From Bedellia somnulentella (lineage: Eukaryota > Arthropoda > Insecta > Lepidoptera > Bedelliidae), in assembly GCA_963576735.1 (NCBI GenBank), contig OY755175.1:2496401-2560400 (forward strand): a stretch of 64,000 nucleotides of DNA, given 5' to 3'. Positions 10,480 to 21,545 of this stretch are shown here, piece by piece. The first letter of the stretch is position 1. Every line of letters begins with the position of its first letter. A program made the translations under genes and the position numbers. The notes beneath the pieces are model-generated. The model ran no database searches and was not told where the DNA came from. It saw only the letters and a program-made list of their open reading frames with translations.

Positions 10480-11785
10480 TAAATACTTAAAATAATTACA
10501 ATACACATATATTAAATAACGATATTAAGAACAAAAATTTTCAGTTTATGATAAATTTACTAAATTTTATTTATATATTTACAATATTACTTTTTGTACG
10601 ACGGGTTTAAATGTCTACTAACAATAAGAAAGAAATATTTTTATAGATTTCAAAAAGAAATATAACAAATAATTTTACAACATACATAACATCAAACTTA
10701 CACACCAATAAAACAAACAACATTGTTTACTTATGTACAATCTGTACTAAGTCTGATATGACAGAAATCCTTTCCAAAATCTGGGCCATACATTATTTTA
10801 ATGGTAATTTCGTGGAAGCATAAACAGTGCGTAGACTTATTTAAACTGCAATAATAGGTGGGCAAGCCTCAATAAACCTCAACAACGAATATTACCCGTA
10901 AGGTTTAAAGTTTTATTTTTATCAGAATTTTCACATGAGTGGTAATTTTTATTATATTTATGTTTGTACATAGTACATTTAAATTTTGATTTCGCCCAGA
11001 TGTATGATTTTTCTAATATAACTGAAAGTCGACTAAAATTGCTTGATTGTAAATGTATTGGTTCTGTTTTTAGATCATTAATGCTCCTCTTTGTGCTTCT
11101 TTTGCTTACAAACATTTGTCATTTTATAAGATTATTTACTCTTACTATCAAACGCTGCATTTATTCTATATATTTTTGAGGGATTTAAATTATTTGCTTC
11201 AATTGGTTAAAGGAAATTAACGGTATTTTAATTCATAAATCTATTATCAAAAAGTTCGCTTATTTTGGTTTTGTATTTAGATGGTTATTTGCTATTATCA
11301 TCTGCTGTTACTTAATCTACGATAGTGTTACTTTTAGTTGTATAGAGGAATTTTAAATTGATTTATCTTTTGTTTTTAAATCAATGATGACTTGTGTCAA
11401 AAGAATGCCAGTTTATTAATAACCCTTATTTTTTAATTATATTAGAATTGATTAGATCTCAAAATTTGTCGATTATTTATTATCTTGTTCCTTTAGTTTA
11501 TTAAGATTGCCAAGTAATTATTTATTTTATATGCTGTAAGAAATGTGATTGTAAATAAGAATTAAATGATTTTTGAAATTATTAGTGTTTTAATATTTTA
11601 CGTGCCTCTACTTAACCCTCTAACCAAAAACAACCAAGCAACGCGCGGCTTGGTCTAAGGAAACCGCAAGAATGGTAATGGATTAAATTGACAATGGGTT
11701 ATAGAAAATCCCATCTTCAGAGCCGCTGGTGTTTTATGATAAATGAATTTTATTTCAATCTCGGAAAATTCAGTAAATTTATAAT
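10480..11785. other. AT-rich intergenic stretch, nothing recognised
   Basis: Very AT-rich. It contains a short ORF overlap near 10879-11179 that looks random. No exon, RNA gene or known repeat is seen up to the S1 copy at 11786. Confidence 0.5.
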
Positions 11786-12031
11786 ACATACATACATATA
11801 CTCACGGCTATAATTCCCTAGAAGGGGTAGCCAGAGCTAAGGAATTAGAAATTCCTCAGCCACTTTTGGAAAGTTGAGTGGGGAAAAGATGGTAAAATAA
11901 AGGTTGTTGGTGATGGGTCTCCAACCGCATCGCCCAAAAATCCCTTAAAAGCCCCAATACCGTTAGTCGGCTCTTACGTACACCCACCGGTAGAAATGGA
12001 GTAGCGATATTCTAAGCCGGCGCTACACAGC
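11786..12031 (-). mobile_element. SINE S1 copy, full-length type
   Basis: (CATA)n start, TCACGGCTATAATTCCC, GGTGATGGGTCTCCAACC, CCTCTTACGTACACCC and a CGGCGCTACACAGC end. It is a good example of the family with little decay. Confidence 0.82.
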
Positions 12032-12084
12032 GCAAATAAATAATACAGATCAGAATAAAGTAATCCACTGTTACGACATACTAT

Positions 12085-12420
12085 TAATTTAGTTTCGAAG
12101 ATATAAGAGCCACGCCGTTTGTTATGATTAGAGTTACATCTCTTTTCAGACTCAAATTCAAACGGTCATGCTGTATGTACCCGAAGGCCTGTCACTTGTT
12201 CAGAGTACTCACTTTTTGCTTGGGGGACAGTGTACTCACTTGATAGGGTGCAGGCTGGTCGCCGTTTTTGCACGAATACACAATCAAACGACTAAGTACA
12301 ATTTGACCATGTGGGTTTCCGCACCATTATCAACCATGCTAAATTAACCACACATATTACAAGGAGACAAATTGGTGTTAGCCTGACTCGAGATTCATAC
12401 TCCCTATTCTCGTACTCTAT
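12085..12420 (-). repeat. SINE S2 copy, diverged
   Basis: Shares CACGCCGTTT and ACAGTGTACTCAC...GATAGGG...GCAGGC with copies at 13335, 34770, 46270 and 63755. This resembles a common moth SINE whose tail carries CGCCGTTTATCCCGAAGG. The body is heavily mutated. Confidence 0.55.
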
Positions 12421-12555
12421 TGCCTAAGCTTATGAATGGCATAAATGTCAGGTTAGTATATTAAATACTCTTTTGTTTGGTATAGCAGAAAAGAAAACAA
12501 TGAATGCAGTAGATTCAATCAATGCAATGCAATCAGTTCACTCGGAAAAATAATA

Positions 12556-13153
12556 ATGTTACGGACAGCGGTTTTTCTGACTTTTTGCGAGCCTCTATTC
12601 CGCTATATTGTGTTTTACTTGTATGAGTTTCAAAATGTAGCAGAACTGCAAAGAAAGTGTAGTATGAGTAGGAGTGTCGTGATTTTTACCGGAAAAAATT
12701 ATTTGAGATCGACCTTGAGCCAAGAAAAATTAAACGCTTTAGCTCTTTTGTGCATAGAGTCAGAATTGATGAACACGATTACGTACGACGATATCATCAA
12801 TGATTTTGCCAACAAAAAATCGCGTAAAAAGGTATTGTAACGATTGGTAACGAACGTTTACAAATTGACGGAATTATTTACTTTTAACTGTTTGTAAACT
12901 CAATAAAGATTATTTATTCTGTTTATTCACGTTTACCAATTGTGTGAGTAGCATGCATTACCCCGCCTTATAAATCTCACATTCTTGAGCTTCGATTAGC
13001 TCAAAAATAAACCAAAAAAATATTTTACGTGCAATTCCAACGAAATTGTTGAATTTTAAAAATAATCTAGGACATGACAGTTTGACAATTGTGGAGACAA
13101 GGGCGGCAAAAGCTTCACAGCCTATACCCTGAAAATTTGTAAATCCGCCACTG
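12556..13153 (+). pseudogene. hAT transposase C-terminal fragment with 3' terminal repeat
   Basis: The ORF 12556-12840 ends in the dimerisation signature of hAT transposases (ZMYM1-like group): NYLRSTLSQEKLNALALL and then IINDFANKKSRK. This C-terminal region pairs two transposase subunits. About 300 bases further on, CCGCCACTG at 13145-13153 is the reverse of a hAT-type CAGTGGCGG end. The catalytic region, the zinc finger and the 5' terminal repeat are absent, so it is a dead 5'-truncated copy. AATAAA lies at about 12901. Confidence 0.75.
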
Positions 13154-13334
13154 CCGTCAGGGCATGTACAAGTGTTAAAATTAGGTTCTCTATACAACCC
13201 GTATGTTTGCATGCTATGCATTTGACGAAATGGAAAATAAATAACGGTGAAACATTCAAAGTACAAAGTGGCGATCAATAGTCTCTGCCTACCCAATGGG
13301 AAATAATGACGCGAGTATATGTATGTATGTATTC

Positions 13335-13600
13335 AATACGAACTTCAACGCCGTAAATCTCCGAAGGGGGTGGCAGAGGTACTAATACTTACGAACATCA
13401 CTTGATATTAATTCCATCTATGCTCAGAGTGGCTTGTACAGTAATCTCACGTGTAGCCAGCAGCTGCAGGCCTTTCGCTGTTTTGAACGGATAAACTGTC
13501 ACATGACTGATTACAACTTAGCCAACGACGTTTTCTTTCACCTTTACCGACTGTGATATATTAACCACACCTATGACTTTACAAAAGACACACATTGTAC
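13335..13600 (-). repeat. SINE S2 copy
   Basis: Starts AACGCCGTAAATCTCCGAAG, continues GGTGGCAGAGGTAC and includes a diverged AATCTCACGTG/GCAGGCCTTTCG segment. It is preceded by a TGTATGTATG tail remnant. Confidence 0.6.
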
Positions 13601-13611
13601 ACAGCTGTGTG

Positions 13612-13835
13612 GTGTTGGCTTCTTAGAATAGCATTACCCCATTTTTTCCCGTGGGTGTGCGTGAGAGGCTACTAAGTTTTTTTAAGTGATTTCTGGGCGT
13701 TGCTGTTGGAGACCCATCACCGAGAATCTTTACTGTGCAATCCTTATCCCACTCAACATCCGAAAGTGGCTGAGTAATGTATTATTCTCAAGCTCTGACT
13801 ACCCCTACTAGGGATTTGTAGTTGGGAGAATAGTA
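13612..13835 (+). mobile_element. SINE S1 copy downstream of the cuticle gene
   Basis: Sense orientation: GTGGTGTTGGCTTCTTAGAA, CCCGTGGGTG, GTTGGAGACCCATCACC, GTGGCTGAGT and a degenerate GGGATTTGTAGTTGGGAG end. Confidence 0.72.
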
Positions 13836-13994
13836 TATAATATGTAAAAGACACATTGATGTAAGAGAAGGTCCAACTCAGGACTCTAACTTACTCCACA
13901 CACATCACGATTTTCTTTTAAAATCATGACATTTTACAGAAAATTTTCATAATTAAGTTTAATAAAACCAATGTCGTTATTAATTAATTTGGAA

Positions 13995-14000
13995 TTTATT
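13995..14000 (-). terminator. Poly(A) signal of cuticle gene
   Basis: AATAAA on -, about 47 bases after the TAA at 14047-14049. Confidence 0.75.
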
Positions 14001-14046
14001 TACACGAATCAATTTTTAACAATATTTTTACACAGTATTTAATCTC

Positions 14047-14807
14047 TTACTTGCGGTAAGCGTATGGGTAACCGAAGAATCCTTTCGCGAAGGCAGGGGT
14101 GGCAGCTGCGTAACCGTATCCGGCGTATGGGTAACCGTAACCAGCGTATCCGTATGGGTACGCATTGTAGGCGTATGGGTAGGACAGCGGAGCGGCGGCG
14201 AAGACGGCGGGGTCTTTCCTGACGATAGCGTTGAATCCTTCAGCACCAGCGGCGTAGTCTACTGTCCTCTTCGTGCCGTCTGACTCGAGAAGAGAGTATT
14301 GTCCTTGAACTGCGTTTCCTACTCTGTTCTCGAACTGGCTCTTGTAGTCTCCGGTGTAAGGGTCTGCTACTCCGTATGAGAAGCTGCTGATGTCGCCGGC
14401 GTGAGCGATGGCCATTAAGGCGCAGAGAACAACAAACTGGAACAACAGTTTTTATGTGGAGTGAAATTTGAAGGTTAAAGGTTAAGGTTTCTAGCGAGTA
14501 ATATCTCAAATTATTTATGTAAATTATGAGAGCTGATAATATTATAATCATAAAGATGGGTAAAGTTATAAGCATTAGTTTTCTAATCAAGAAAATAATA
14601 TGGTATATGTAAAATTCAAACCAAATATAATTTTAATAACAATTATTATTTTTTCTTCAAAGCATATAATATACAAACAGTATTAATAATAAAACACAAT
14701 ATAAATTCGAAGATACATTTTAAAGGTTTTGTTGCGTTTTAACTACTCTTTCGGGGATGTAACAAAATATATTTACAAAATTAAATATTTCTCACCTTTG
14801 CAACCAT
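14047..14807 (-). CDS. RR-2 cuticular protein (chitin-binding), two exons
   Basis: Secreted structural protein of the cuticle that binds chitin. Exon 1 is 14796-14807 (MVAK, donor GTGAGA) and exon 2 is 14047-14436 (acceptor TTCCAG). Together they give 133 residues. The four-codon first exon interrupting the signal peptide is the usual layout of insect cuticle genes, so the long ORF's apparent start upstream of exon 2 is intronic. The signal peptide is FVVLCALMAIAHAG. The Rebers-Riddiford domain (residues about 20-80) carries FSYGVADPYTGDYKSQ, GQYSLLESDGTKRTVDY and GFNAIV, the extended RR-2 type. The tail is built of Tyr/Gly/Pro/Ala repeats (YPYGYAGYGY), as in hard or flexible cuticle proteins. 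TATA box at 14875-14882 and AATAAA at 13995-14000. It stands alone here, while such genes usually cluster. Confidence 0.95.
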
Positions 14808-14874
14808 TGTGATAGAGGAATGCAACTATGTCGGCTCTTCCGAAGGAATGATGATATCGACACAGAAATGGGCC

Positions 14875-14882
14875 AATTTATA
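14875..14882 (-). promoter_or_regulatory. TATA box of cuticle gene
   Basis: TATAAATT on -, 68 bases before the start codon. It predicts a short 5' leader of about 40-45 bases, typical of inducible cuticle genes. Confidence 0.7.
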
Positions 14883-15261
14883 CTCTGGATCTTGTGAATG
14901 CTTTCGTTTCGAGTTTTGCTCTTTTTATTTTTACGCCTAAAAGTCAAGAGCACGGTCGCTTGAACTTATTGAAATGGGGAAATGATTATAACTTGTTTTC
15001 ACTTTAGACATACAACCATAATGAGGCAAAGGTGAATATATTACCGTAGTTTATGACGTTTTTGGCTGACAGAGGAGGTATACAAAGTAGAGTTAATATA
15101 AGTTGGATGAATTTAATTGCTAAAGATACTTCTATAGTATTTTTAAATAATATAGTTCTATTATAAAGTTTTATTTTAAACAATCTATTTTGCTTTGTTT
15201 GTAGTAATTTTTTTATGCTATAACTACTACTATTATTTAATGCTTAAAACTCGTAAGTTAT

Positions 15262-15345
15262 ACAACAAGTACCTTGGTAGCTCACATCATCGCTTCTCAT
15301 GTAGGAGACGTGAGTTCATATCCAGACTAGGGCCAACACAAGAAA
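15262..15345 (+). repeat. tRNA-like SINE head
   Basis: TTGGTAGCTCACATCATCGC and GAGACGTGAGTTCATATCC resemble tRNA A and B boxes. It shares GGAGACGTGAGTTC with the element at 35000-35080. Too diverged for a tRNA gene. Confidence 0.5.
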
Positions 15346-16084
15346 ACCTAAAAAATATATATCTTTTTCGATGCCATATCTTTGGTTTATTTATCGAGGT
15401 TGTTAAATGTGAGGAAACATGTGTACGTATAAAAAGCCAATTGCCGGCGTGGCTACTCTAAACACCCGGTGGCGAAAACGTCACATGATGATTAGAAGAA
15501 TTAGCTCCTCTACCACATCGGGTATTAAGGTGTTAACGTGGAGTGGAATTGAGTTTGTCACTTCACAAAATAGTGCTGTGTGCCGTATAGTTCTCATAAA
15601 CGGTTTTGTACTTAGTCACCTCTTTTATTTATTGTAATCTTAAATATTCACCGTTGCAGCATATGTGTAGGTATGTACATGAATGAACATTTGCCTCATA
15701 ACATAATACACATCGTGGCGACAGAATTAATTCATTTATTTACATAACACAATCTTTACAGGCTTAGCCCAATGCGATTACATTACACTTATTATCTATT
15801 AAATACCTACTACGAAATACTTACCAATAATTTACATTACTATGATTGTAATAAATATGACATGGTTTGGCTAAATCTTTACCTTTCCTATTTTCTCATT
15901 CAAATATCTTTTTTTTCGTAACATACATAATATAACGAAGATGTTGTAAAGACAGCCAGCAAACATGAGAATATGCCTACGTAATATATAGCGCCAAAGC
16001 ATTAACAGACAAAAGATTGGTCCGTTCCGTGAAGATGGAACTACCAGTAGACGACCCCAGCGCCGCCTTAATATTACCGCTATA

Positions 16085-16300
16085 TAATTACATACATACA
16101 TACATACACTCACGCCATTAGTTTAAGCCTCGTAAAAGACATTCATTCATTTATTCATTTACTTACGTTACGACTATAATTCCCCAACAGGGTTAGCCAA
16201 ATCACAGCTTAAAAATTTGGGAAAATATTAGCCTAAAATTTGCCTCTTATGGCACCTACGGGAAGAAATGGAATTTGTGCTATTCTAAGCTCTTGGATCA
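16085..16300 (-). repeat. Degenerate SINE S1 copy
   Basis: (CATA)n, then after an insertion GACTATAATTCCCCAACAGG, GCCTCTTATGGCACC and CTATTCTAAGC. About half of the consensus is lost. Confidence 0.5.
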
Positions 16301-16362
16301 TATGTGATACCATTGGCCCCAAAAACTTTCGTTTTATCACGTAATTTTCCAAGGGAGAAAAG

Positions 16363-16440
16363 GTTTGAATGTTTTTGTTCATGAAAACCTCATGTGGGGA
16401 TTATTACTAATAAATAAAGAATAAATAAAGGAAAGAAAAG
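16363..16440 (+). repeat. Short repeat with 11-bp target duplication
   Basis: GAATGTTTTTGTTCATGAAA and a CCTCATGTGGGGATTATTAC core, then an A-rich AATAAAGAATAAATAAAGG tail. It is flanked by AGAAAAGGTTT on both sides. The same core occurs at 23590 and 35795, and reversed near 1500. Looks like a 5'-truncated retroposon. Confidence 0.6.
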
Positions 16441-17091
16441 GTTTCTTTACCCTAAAGCGCTATCCCGACCGTTTAGGAGCAGTGATCAAACTACCCTGTT
16501 CAACTATCTAGCCACACGCCTTCACTGGGTTTAGTGTAGTCCAAACATACAAAAACTTTCACACTAAACTAAAAACTTTAGTTTCTCTATCTTATAAGCA
16601 TTATAGCTGCACCTCATCGATGGTGCAAACGAAACTAATGCTTATTTTAGTTTACTTAAACTTTATAGAGAAGTATTTCAATCAAACTAGTTCCTTTTCC
16701 GATTTTTTTTATACCAGGACAGTACTACAAGGCTTTATTGGGATAATCAGGATCTCCTTAGCCTGGAGTGACATTAAGAGGCAAATAGTTTTTTTGCGCT
16801 CTCTAACCATGTCTCTGAAGAACTAAGCCTTAAAGTCATGTGTCATTAGGGATATTTATTTTATAAGAGTATTAAATGCCCGATATGCTTCCCTTTCCAG
16901 TAATATAGGATACACCCGCAATAAACGTTTACGATTTGTTGTTTCATTTTGTAGGTAGAAATAGTTGGCCACCAGTTTATTTCTCTTATAATTCGACATT
17001 TCTCTGTTGACGTGTGTATTCTCCGACAAATTGTTTTAGACTAGTGCATAAAGACGACAGTCAAAGCTTGTATCCATCTGCAAAAAATGCA

Positions 17092-17275
17092 TACATACAT
17101 ACACACATACTCGCACGGCTATAAATAAAAAAAAAACAATATAAAGGTTGTGTGATGGGTCTCCAACTGTATCGCCCAAAAATCACTTAAAAAACCCTGT
17201 TGTAAAACTTAGTTGTCTCTTACGAACACCCACGGGTAGAAATGAGGTAGTGCTATTCTAAGCCGACACTAAATA
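17092..17275 (-). repeat. SINE S1 copy with internal deletion
   Basis: (CATA)n start, CACGGCTATAAATA, then directly GATGGGTCTCCAACTG, CACCCACGGGTAGAAATG and CTAAGCCGACAC. The GGGTAGCCAGAGC block is missing. Confidence 0.65.
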
Positions 17276-17754
17276 GCAGCACTACAAAAAACACATATCT
17301 AAAATAAATGTTCTTTTATTTTATTTCGAAATCCTAAATGGCAAGGAACCTAAACCCTTGTGATCGTTGTTAAGATGACTGTAACCAAAACCACAACTTA
17401 CTCATTTAATAAAAAAAAACTCATGTGGATGATTTTAGCAGCAAACTTGAAGAAACTTCCTTCTTTCCGATGATCGAGCGGGTAGATTGGTCTCTCTGTA
17501 CCGCAATTTGATACTTGTATAAGATATAATGTTACAAAAACCTTGTTCACATCCTATGATTTGTTATACGTGTGCATTGACATTACTATTATATGACTTT
17601 GTAATCAGGGTCGGCGAATACACACCTCTGATTTGACCCGCCGAAAGAACAATGTCTTACCCACTCATGTTGAACTTGGAAACTCCACACTCGATGTTGC
17701 ACCAATACGTATTTCTAAGACCAACTATCCGATTAGGTGAGCCAACTTTGAATA

Positions 17755-18876
17755 CATCCATACATATACTCACGCCATTATATCCCATTGGGGTAGGCAG
17801 AGACTATTGATTGCCACTTTGTACGATCCTGGCAAACCTCTCTAACTTCGTTTACATCCATCAATCTTTTCATACATGCTCTTTTATTCTTCATACTTTG
17901 GACGCCGGCCTTTTTGAGCACACACTCTATTTGGTCCAGGTGTGTTCTCTGTGGTCATCCTCTACTCACATTACCTTCCATATTGGCTTTATAGATCTGT
18001 TTCACCAATTTACTATCATCCATCCTCTCTATGTTCCCGAACCACCCGAACATTCCTTTTTCTATTTATTTTTACAATATCATCTTTCACGCCGCACCTT
18101 TCACGAATCACATCATTTCTCACACGATCACATAACATTACAAACTTTTCTGAGGGACCTCATCTCTACTGCGTTCACTCTGCTCTCATGCTTCGTCTGC
18201 CACACACAACATTCACTGCCATTCATAAGCGTAGGAACCAGAACAGCATCATGCACTGCCATTCGGGCCTTTTTGGACACCGACCGACAGACATGAGACT
18301 ATTCAAAGCTCCATTAATCGCATAACCCTTTTTTACTCTTCTCTCGATATCTTCATCACACTTTTCATCCCTAGTAAACAAACTTCCCAGATATACAAAC
18401 TCTTTCACTTGTTCCACTTTCTTACTATTAATTTCAATCACGCATTCGGTCATATTCTCCTCTCCCTTAAAAACCATGGTTTTGGTTTTCTCCACATTCA
18501 CCCTCCTTCCCTTTCTTTCAAAAGATGCAAATGCAAAATTCATCATCTCTTGCAACTTTTCAACCGATGATGCAAGTAATACTTGATCATCAGCATATAA
18601 GAGGCATTTGATGACGAATCCAACCATTCTCAGTCCATAATCACTTTCACGCAACTCTATCAGACAGTCATCCATGAACAATATGAAGAGCCACGGAGAA
18701 GCTACACATCCTTGTCAGGCACTCCAAGAGATACCGAACCAGTCCGTGTTTTCTCCATTTATTCTTACACATGCACTAGAATCCTTATAGAGTGATACCA
18801 GTGCACGCATTAGTTGGCTCCCCACACCGAACTTGGACAACATCTCCCATAAATACTTTCTTAAGACCCTATCTAA
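17755..18876 (-). mobile_element. Non-LTR retrotransposon, 3' part with reverse transcriptase
   Basis: On - the ORF at 18223-18681 has the catalytic YADD box (LLYADDQVLLASS), then KTKTMVFKG and EFVYLGSLFTRDEK, the palm and thumb of a LINE reverse transcriptase. Upstream, QGCVASPWLF is reached only after a frameshift and stop, so the copy is dead. The 3' end at about 17755-17800 reads CTACCCCAATGGG, then GGCGTGAGTATATGTATG. The element is interrupted at 18876 by a TIR element and resumes at 20357. The fragmented ORF does not allow a clade assignment. Confidence 0.85.
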
Positions 18877-20352
18877 TCCAGTCAATTTATACATTCAAGG
18901 TTACATAAATTCATAAGAAGCTGAAAATTGGCACAATTGTTCAAAACATGATTATAAATGAAACCTCAAAAGTCCCCATCGTTCCGAGGTGTGCTAAAAA
19001 TTTTACACGAGGTCAAAGGTAAAAAAAAATGAGTTTTTTGCGATTTTAAGCGAAACGGTGAGGTTTTTCCCAAAATCACCCAGTACAAAATTGTAGATCA
19101 GAAAATTCTCTACAAAAAAGATACCGATATTTTTTTTCCTAAAAGCCACCATTTTGAAGATATAACGCGTTGAAAAGTTCGATCATTGGTTATCTTCATA
19201 CTTTGCACAAGTTTCCACGCCACCTATGAGGTAGTGTACTTAGCGCGTTTTATTTTAACGTGGTATCCCCTGTAGGCCTATTCCACGGGTCTGCAGTGAT
19301 TTTATTTGTTTTAAAACTATTGTAAAATATTATTGAACATATCGGTTGGTTAAAATAATGGCGGTGTAATTGAAAATGAAATGATTAATATTCCTCGTCT
19401 GATTCGTAATTTTCCAGGATTACTGTTTCTTGTTCTTCGTCTTCTTCTTGTTCTTTTTCCTGTTCTTCTACTTCTTCTTTTTCTTCTATTTCACAGATCA
19501 ACTGTCCCACTAGCGATTCCTCATTGGTATCATATGAGTCTTCTAGATTAGCTGACTCAACATTAGAGCATGATCGGCCTTGGCAGTTTGTGCATGCCAG
19601 GGAACAAAACAGTCCAACTTTTCTGCATCCACATTTAGCATTACAACCTTTTTTACAGTTGCAAAATATTGAGTTGAGAAGTTTCTCAGGTGCTGGTGGA
19701 AGTAAAGTTAGAACTGGCTCTAATGTATTGTCGACCAACTTCCAACCCCAGTCTTTAGGGTCCAGCTGATTACCAAGCCACACTTGAACTTGGTAATATA
19801 CCCGAAATAAATGTTGGTGAGCAGCTACTGAGGTTGGAGGTAAAGAAGCTAGTTGTACTTGCTTTTTATTACGCGTATTTTTAGCAAAAGTTGCGTATCG
19901 CAACTTATCTAAGCAAGTGGTTTTTTTAGGAGCTCCGTACATAGCGAGAAGAAATTGAATTCCGCTGTTGATAACGTCTGGTTGAGTTGAGTCACTATTT
20001 GTGGCGTACATGTGTAAAGTATGAAGATTACCAATGATCGAACTTTTCAACGCGTTATATCTTCAAAATGGTGGCTTTTAGGAAAAAAAATATCCGTATC
20101 TTTTTTGTAGAAAATTTTCTGATCTACAATTTTGTACTGGGTGATTTTGCGAAAAAACTCACCGTTTCGCTTAAAATCGCAAAAAACTCATTTTTTTTAC
20201 CTTTGACCTCGTGTAAAATTTTTAGCACACCTCGGAACGATGGGGACTTTTGAGGTTTCATTTATAATCATGTTTTGAACAATTGTGCCAATTTTCAGCT
20301 TCTTATGAATTTATGTAACCTTCCTCCTTATTTAAGGCCTAAATTGACCGGA
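18877..20352 (-). mobile_element. TIR element carrying a CXC-type cysteine-rich protein
   Basis: About 320-bp inverted repeats (18877-19217 and 20013-20352) bound the element. The outer ends are TCCAGTCAATTTA and TAAATTGACCGGA, flanked by CTAA on both sides (18873-18876, 20353-20356), a likely 4-bp target duplication. It sits inside a LINE reverse-transcriptase gene, whose halves continue on each side. The only ORF (19385-20050) is described separately. No DDE transposase is visible, so this is either a deleted derivative or an element whose mobility protein is not recognised. Superfamily not assigned. Confidence 0.8.
19385..20050 (-). CDS. Tesmin/TSO1-like CXC-domain protein, probable C-terminal fragment
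   Basis: 221 residues. The first half has FLLAMYGAPKKTTCLDKLRY and FRVYYQVQVWLGNQLDPKDW, a block I associate with uncharacterised repeat-borne proteins of many animals. Residues about 128-165 form a cysteine-rich patch (FCNCKKGCNAKCGCRKVGLF, then CSLACTNCQGRSC) like a CXC zinc-binding, DNA-contacting domain. The tail is almost pure Glu with Gln and Asp. Family members I recall are much longer, with extra N-terminal domains, so this looks like the C-terminal end. Its first dozen codons lie inside the right terminal repeat. Role in transposition is possible but not shown. Confidence 0.75.
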   Translation of the reverse strand: MKSSIIGNLHTLHMYATNSDSTQPDVINSGIQFLLAMYGAPKKTTCLDKLRYATFAKNTRNKKQVQLASLPPTSVAAHQHLFRVYYQVQVWLGNQLDPKDWGWKLVDNTLEPVLTLLPPAPEKLLNSIFCNCKKGCNAKCGCRKVGLFCSLACTNCQGRSCSNVESANLEDSYDTNEESLVGQLICEIEEKEEVEEQEKEQEEDEEQETVILENYESDEEY

Positions 20353-20356
20353 CTAA

Positions 20357-20595
20357 TCATACACCTTCTCTAAATCTATGAAGGAGCAATACACCTTTTG
20401 GTTCTTAGCTTAGAACTTTTCGGTGATGCTCCTTAAAAAAGATTTGATCCATACGTCCCATTCCCTTTCTAAATCCTGCTTGCACATCCCAAATTTTATC
20501 ACCCTTTTCATACATAACTCTTTCAATCAACACCTTTGCATACGATTTACCGACGATGCTGAGTAGGCTGATTCCACGGTAGTTTTTAGCCTCCT
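20357..20595 (-). mobile_element. Non-LTR retrotransposon, 5' part of the same RT gene
   Basis: On - it encodes NYRGISLLSIVGKSYAKVL followed by QAGFRKGMGRMDQI, the N-terminal fingers of a LINE reverse transcriptase, in the order expected to continue into 18876 once the inserted TIR element is removed. No endonuclease follows beyond 20595. Confidence 0.85.
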
Positions 20596-20935
20596 AACCC
20601 GACTCCGACTAACCCTATCGAAAGGGGAAGCTTAATAAAATGAAAGGGTTTTATAACGCTTACCCAATAAATAAGAGGGTGTCTCTCTTATTAAAGCCCC
20701 TTTGAGAGGGTATTTTGAAGGAACTTCAAAATGAAAAGGATACAAAACCCCTTTAAAGGAGTTTTCTAGAGGGATTTTTACAACTTTAGTATTCAGTCAA
20801 AGAAATATCACAATAAAAATCTCAGAAGTTAAAGTGCCTCTCGTCCCTGGTTGCGACCTACTTGGTGAAAGTCGCGGGAATCTGTTGGATGTGGGCAGAG
20901 CAGAATGTCAGTATTCATTAAAAAAAAAATACGGT
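20596..20935. other. Palindrome-rich segment plus a possible LINE piece
   Basis: Three short palindromes stand close together at 20670-20692, 20712-20732 and 20744-20765. The bases at 20825-20905 (CTGGTTGCGACCTACTTGG and onward) recall lepidopteran LINE sequence on +. No ORF. Confidence 0.4.
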
Positions 20936-21081
20936 GTCATAAATTATTTCATCAATTCAATTTTTGATGACCATTAGATGAATTCGTCTTCAACCAAATT
21001 TGACTAAAGTCACTAAAGGAAAAAAATCATAATAAAACACGTGAATTAATATGAAATTCAATTATTATTCGTTATGTTTCT

Positions 21082-21087
21082 TTTATT
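21082..21087 (-). terminator. Distal poly(A) signal candidate of Patronin
   Basis: AATAAA on -, 1.6 kb after the stop; a nearer one is at 22241-22246. The 1.6 kb between has no supported ORF on -, so it is probably 3' UTR. Confidence 0.35.
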
Positions 21088-21439
21088 AATACAATATATT
21101 TACCATAACATACTATGATAGTACACCGATTGATGACCGATCATCGAACAACGAAATAATGATACTCATCAATGCACGTTTTAAACATTTCCACATTTAA
21201 TAAATAGCTGTATACAAAACAATTATTTACAGGATATAAGGCAGTAAAATGACATCATCATAAAATGTGCCTTGTCTTATTTAGCTATACAAGCCGTAAA
21301 AGTAATAATAACATTAGTGAAATATCTTCACGAAACGAAATACTTGATAATAAACATTATTCTCAATAATTTCCACTCCAGTCATATTCAAATAATTCTA
21401 AGTTAAGAAGCGAATAGTTAGTTTGTGAATTATAATTTG

Positions 21440-21545
21440 TTTAGTGTCGGGGAGTCGAACTTCCCTCCTTGTGACATGACTGACGTCTCACTATAATATG
21501 GCATTTGTTTGCTGACAGCGACTAACCGCTAAGCGAATCGAGACA
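21440..21545 (-). repeat. tRNA-like SINE remnant in the Patronin 3' UTR
   Basis: On - GGAAGTTCGACTCCCCGAC is a good B box, and TTAGCGGTTAGTCGC further upstream an A-box-like block. The spacing is too long for a tRNA. Confidence 0.4.

Noticed and set aside
12958..13296. 112-codon ORF on -
   Set aside because: It covers the non-coding 3' end of the hAT remnant and its terminal repeat; composition is random.
17811..18325. Two long ORFs on + (161 and 127 codons)
   Set aside because: They are the antisense of the LINE reverse-transcriptase region.
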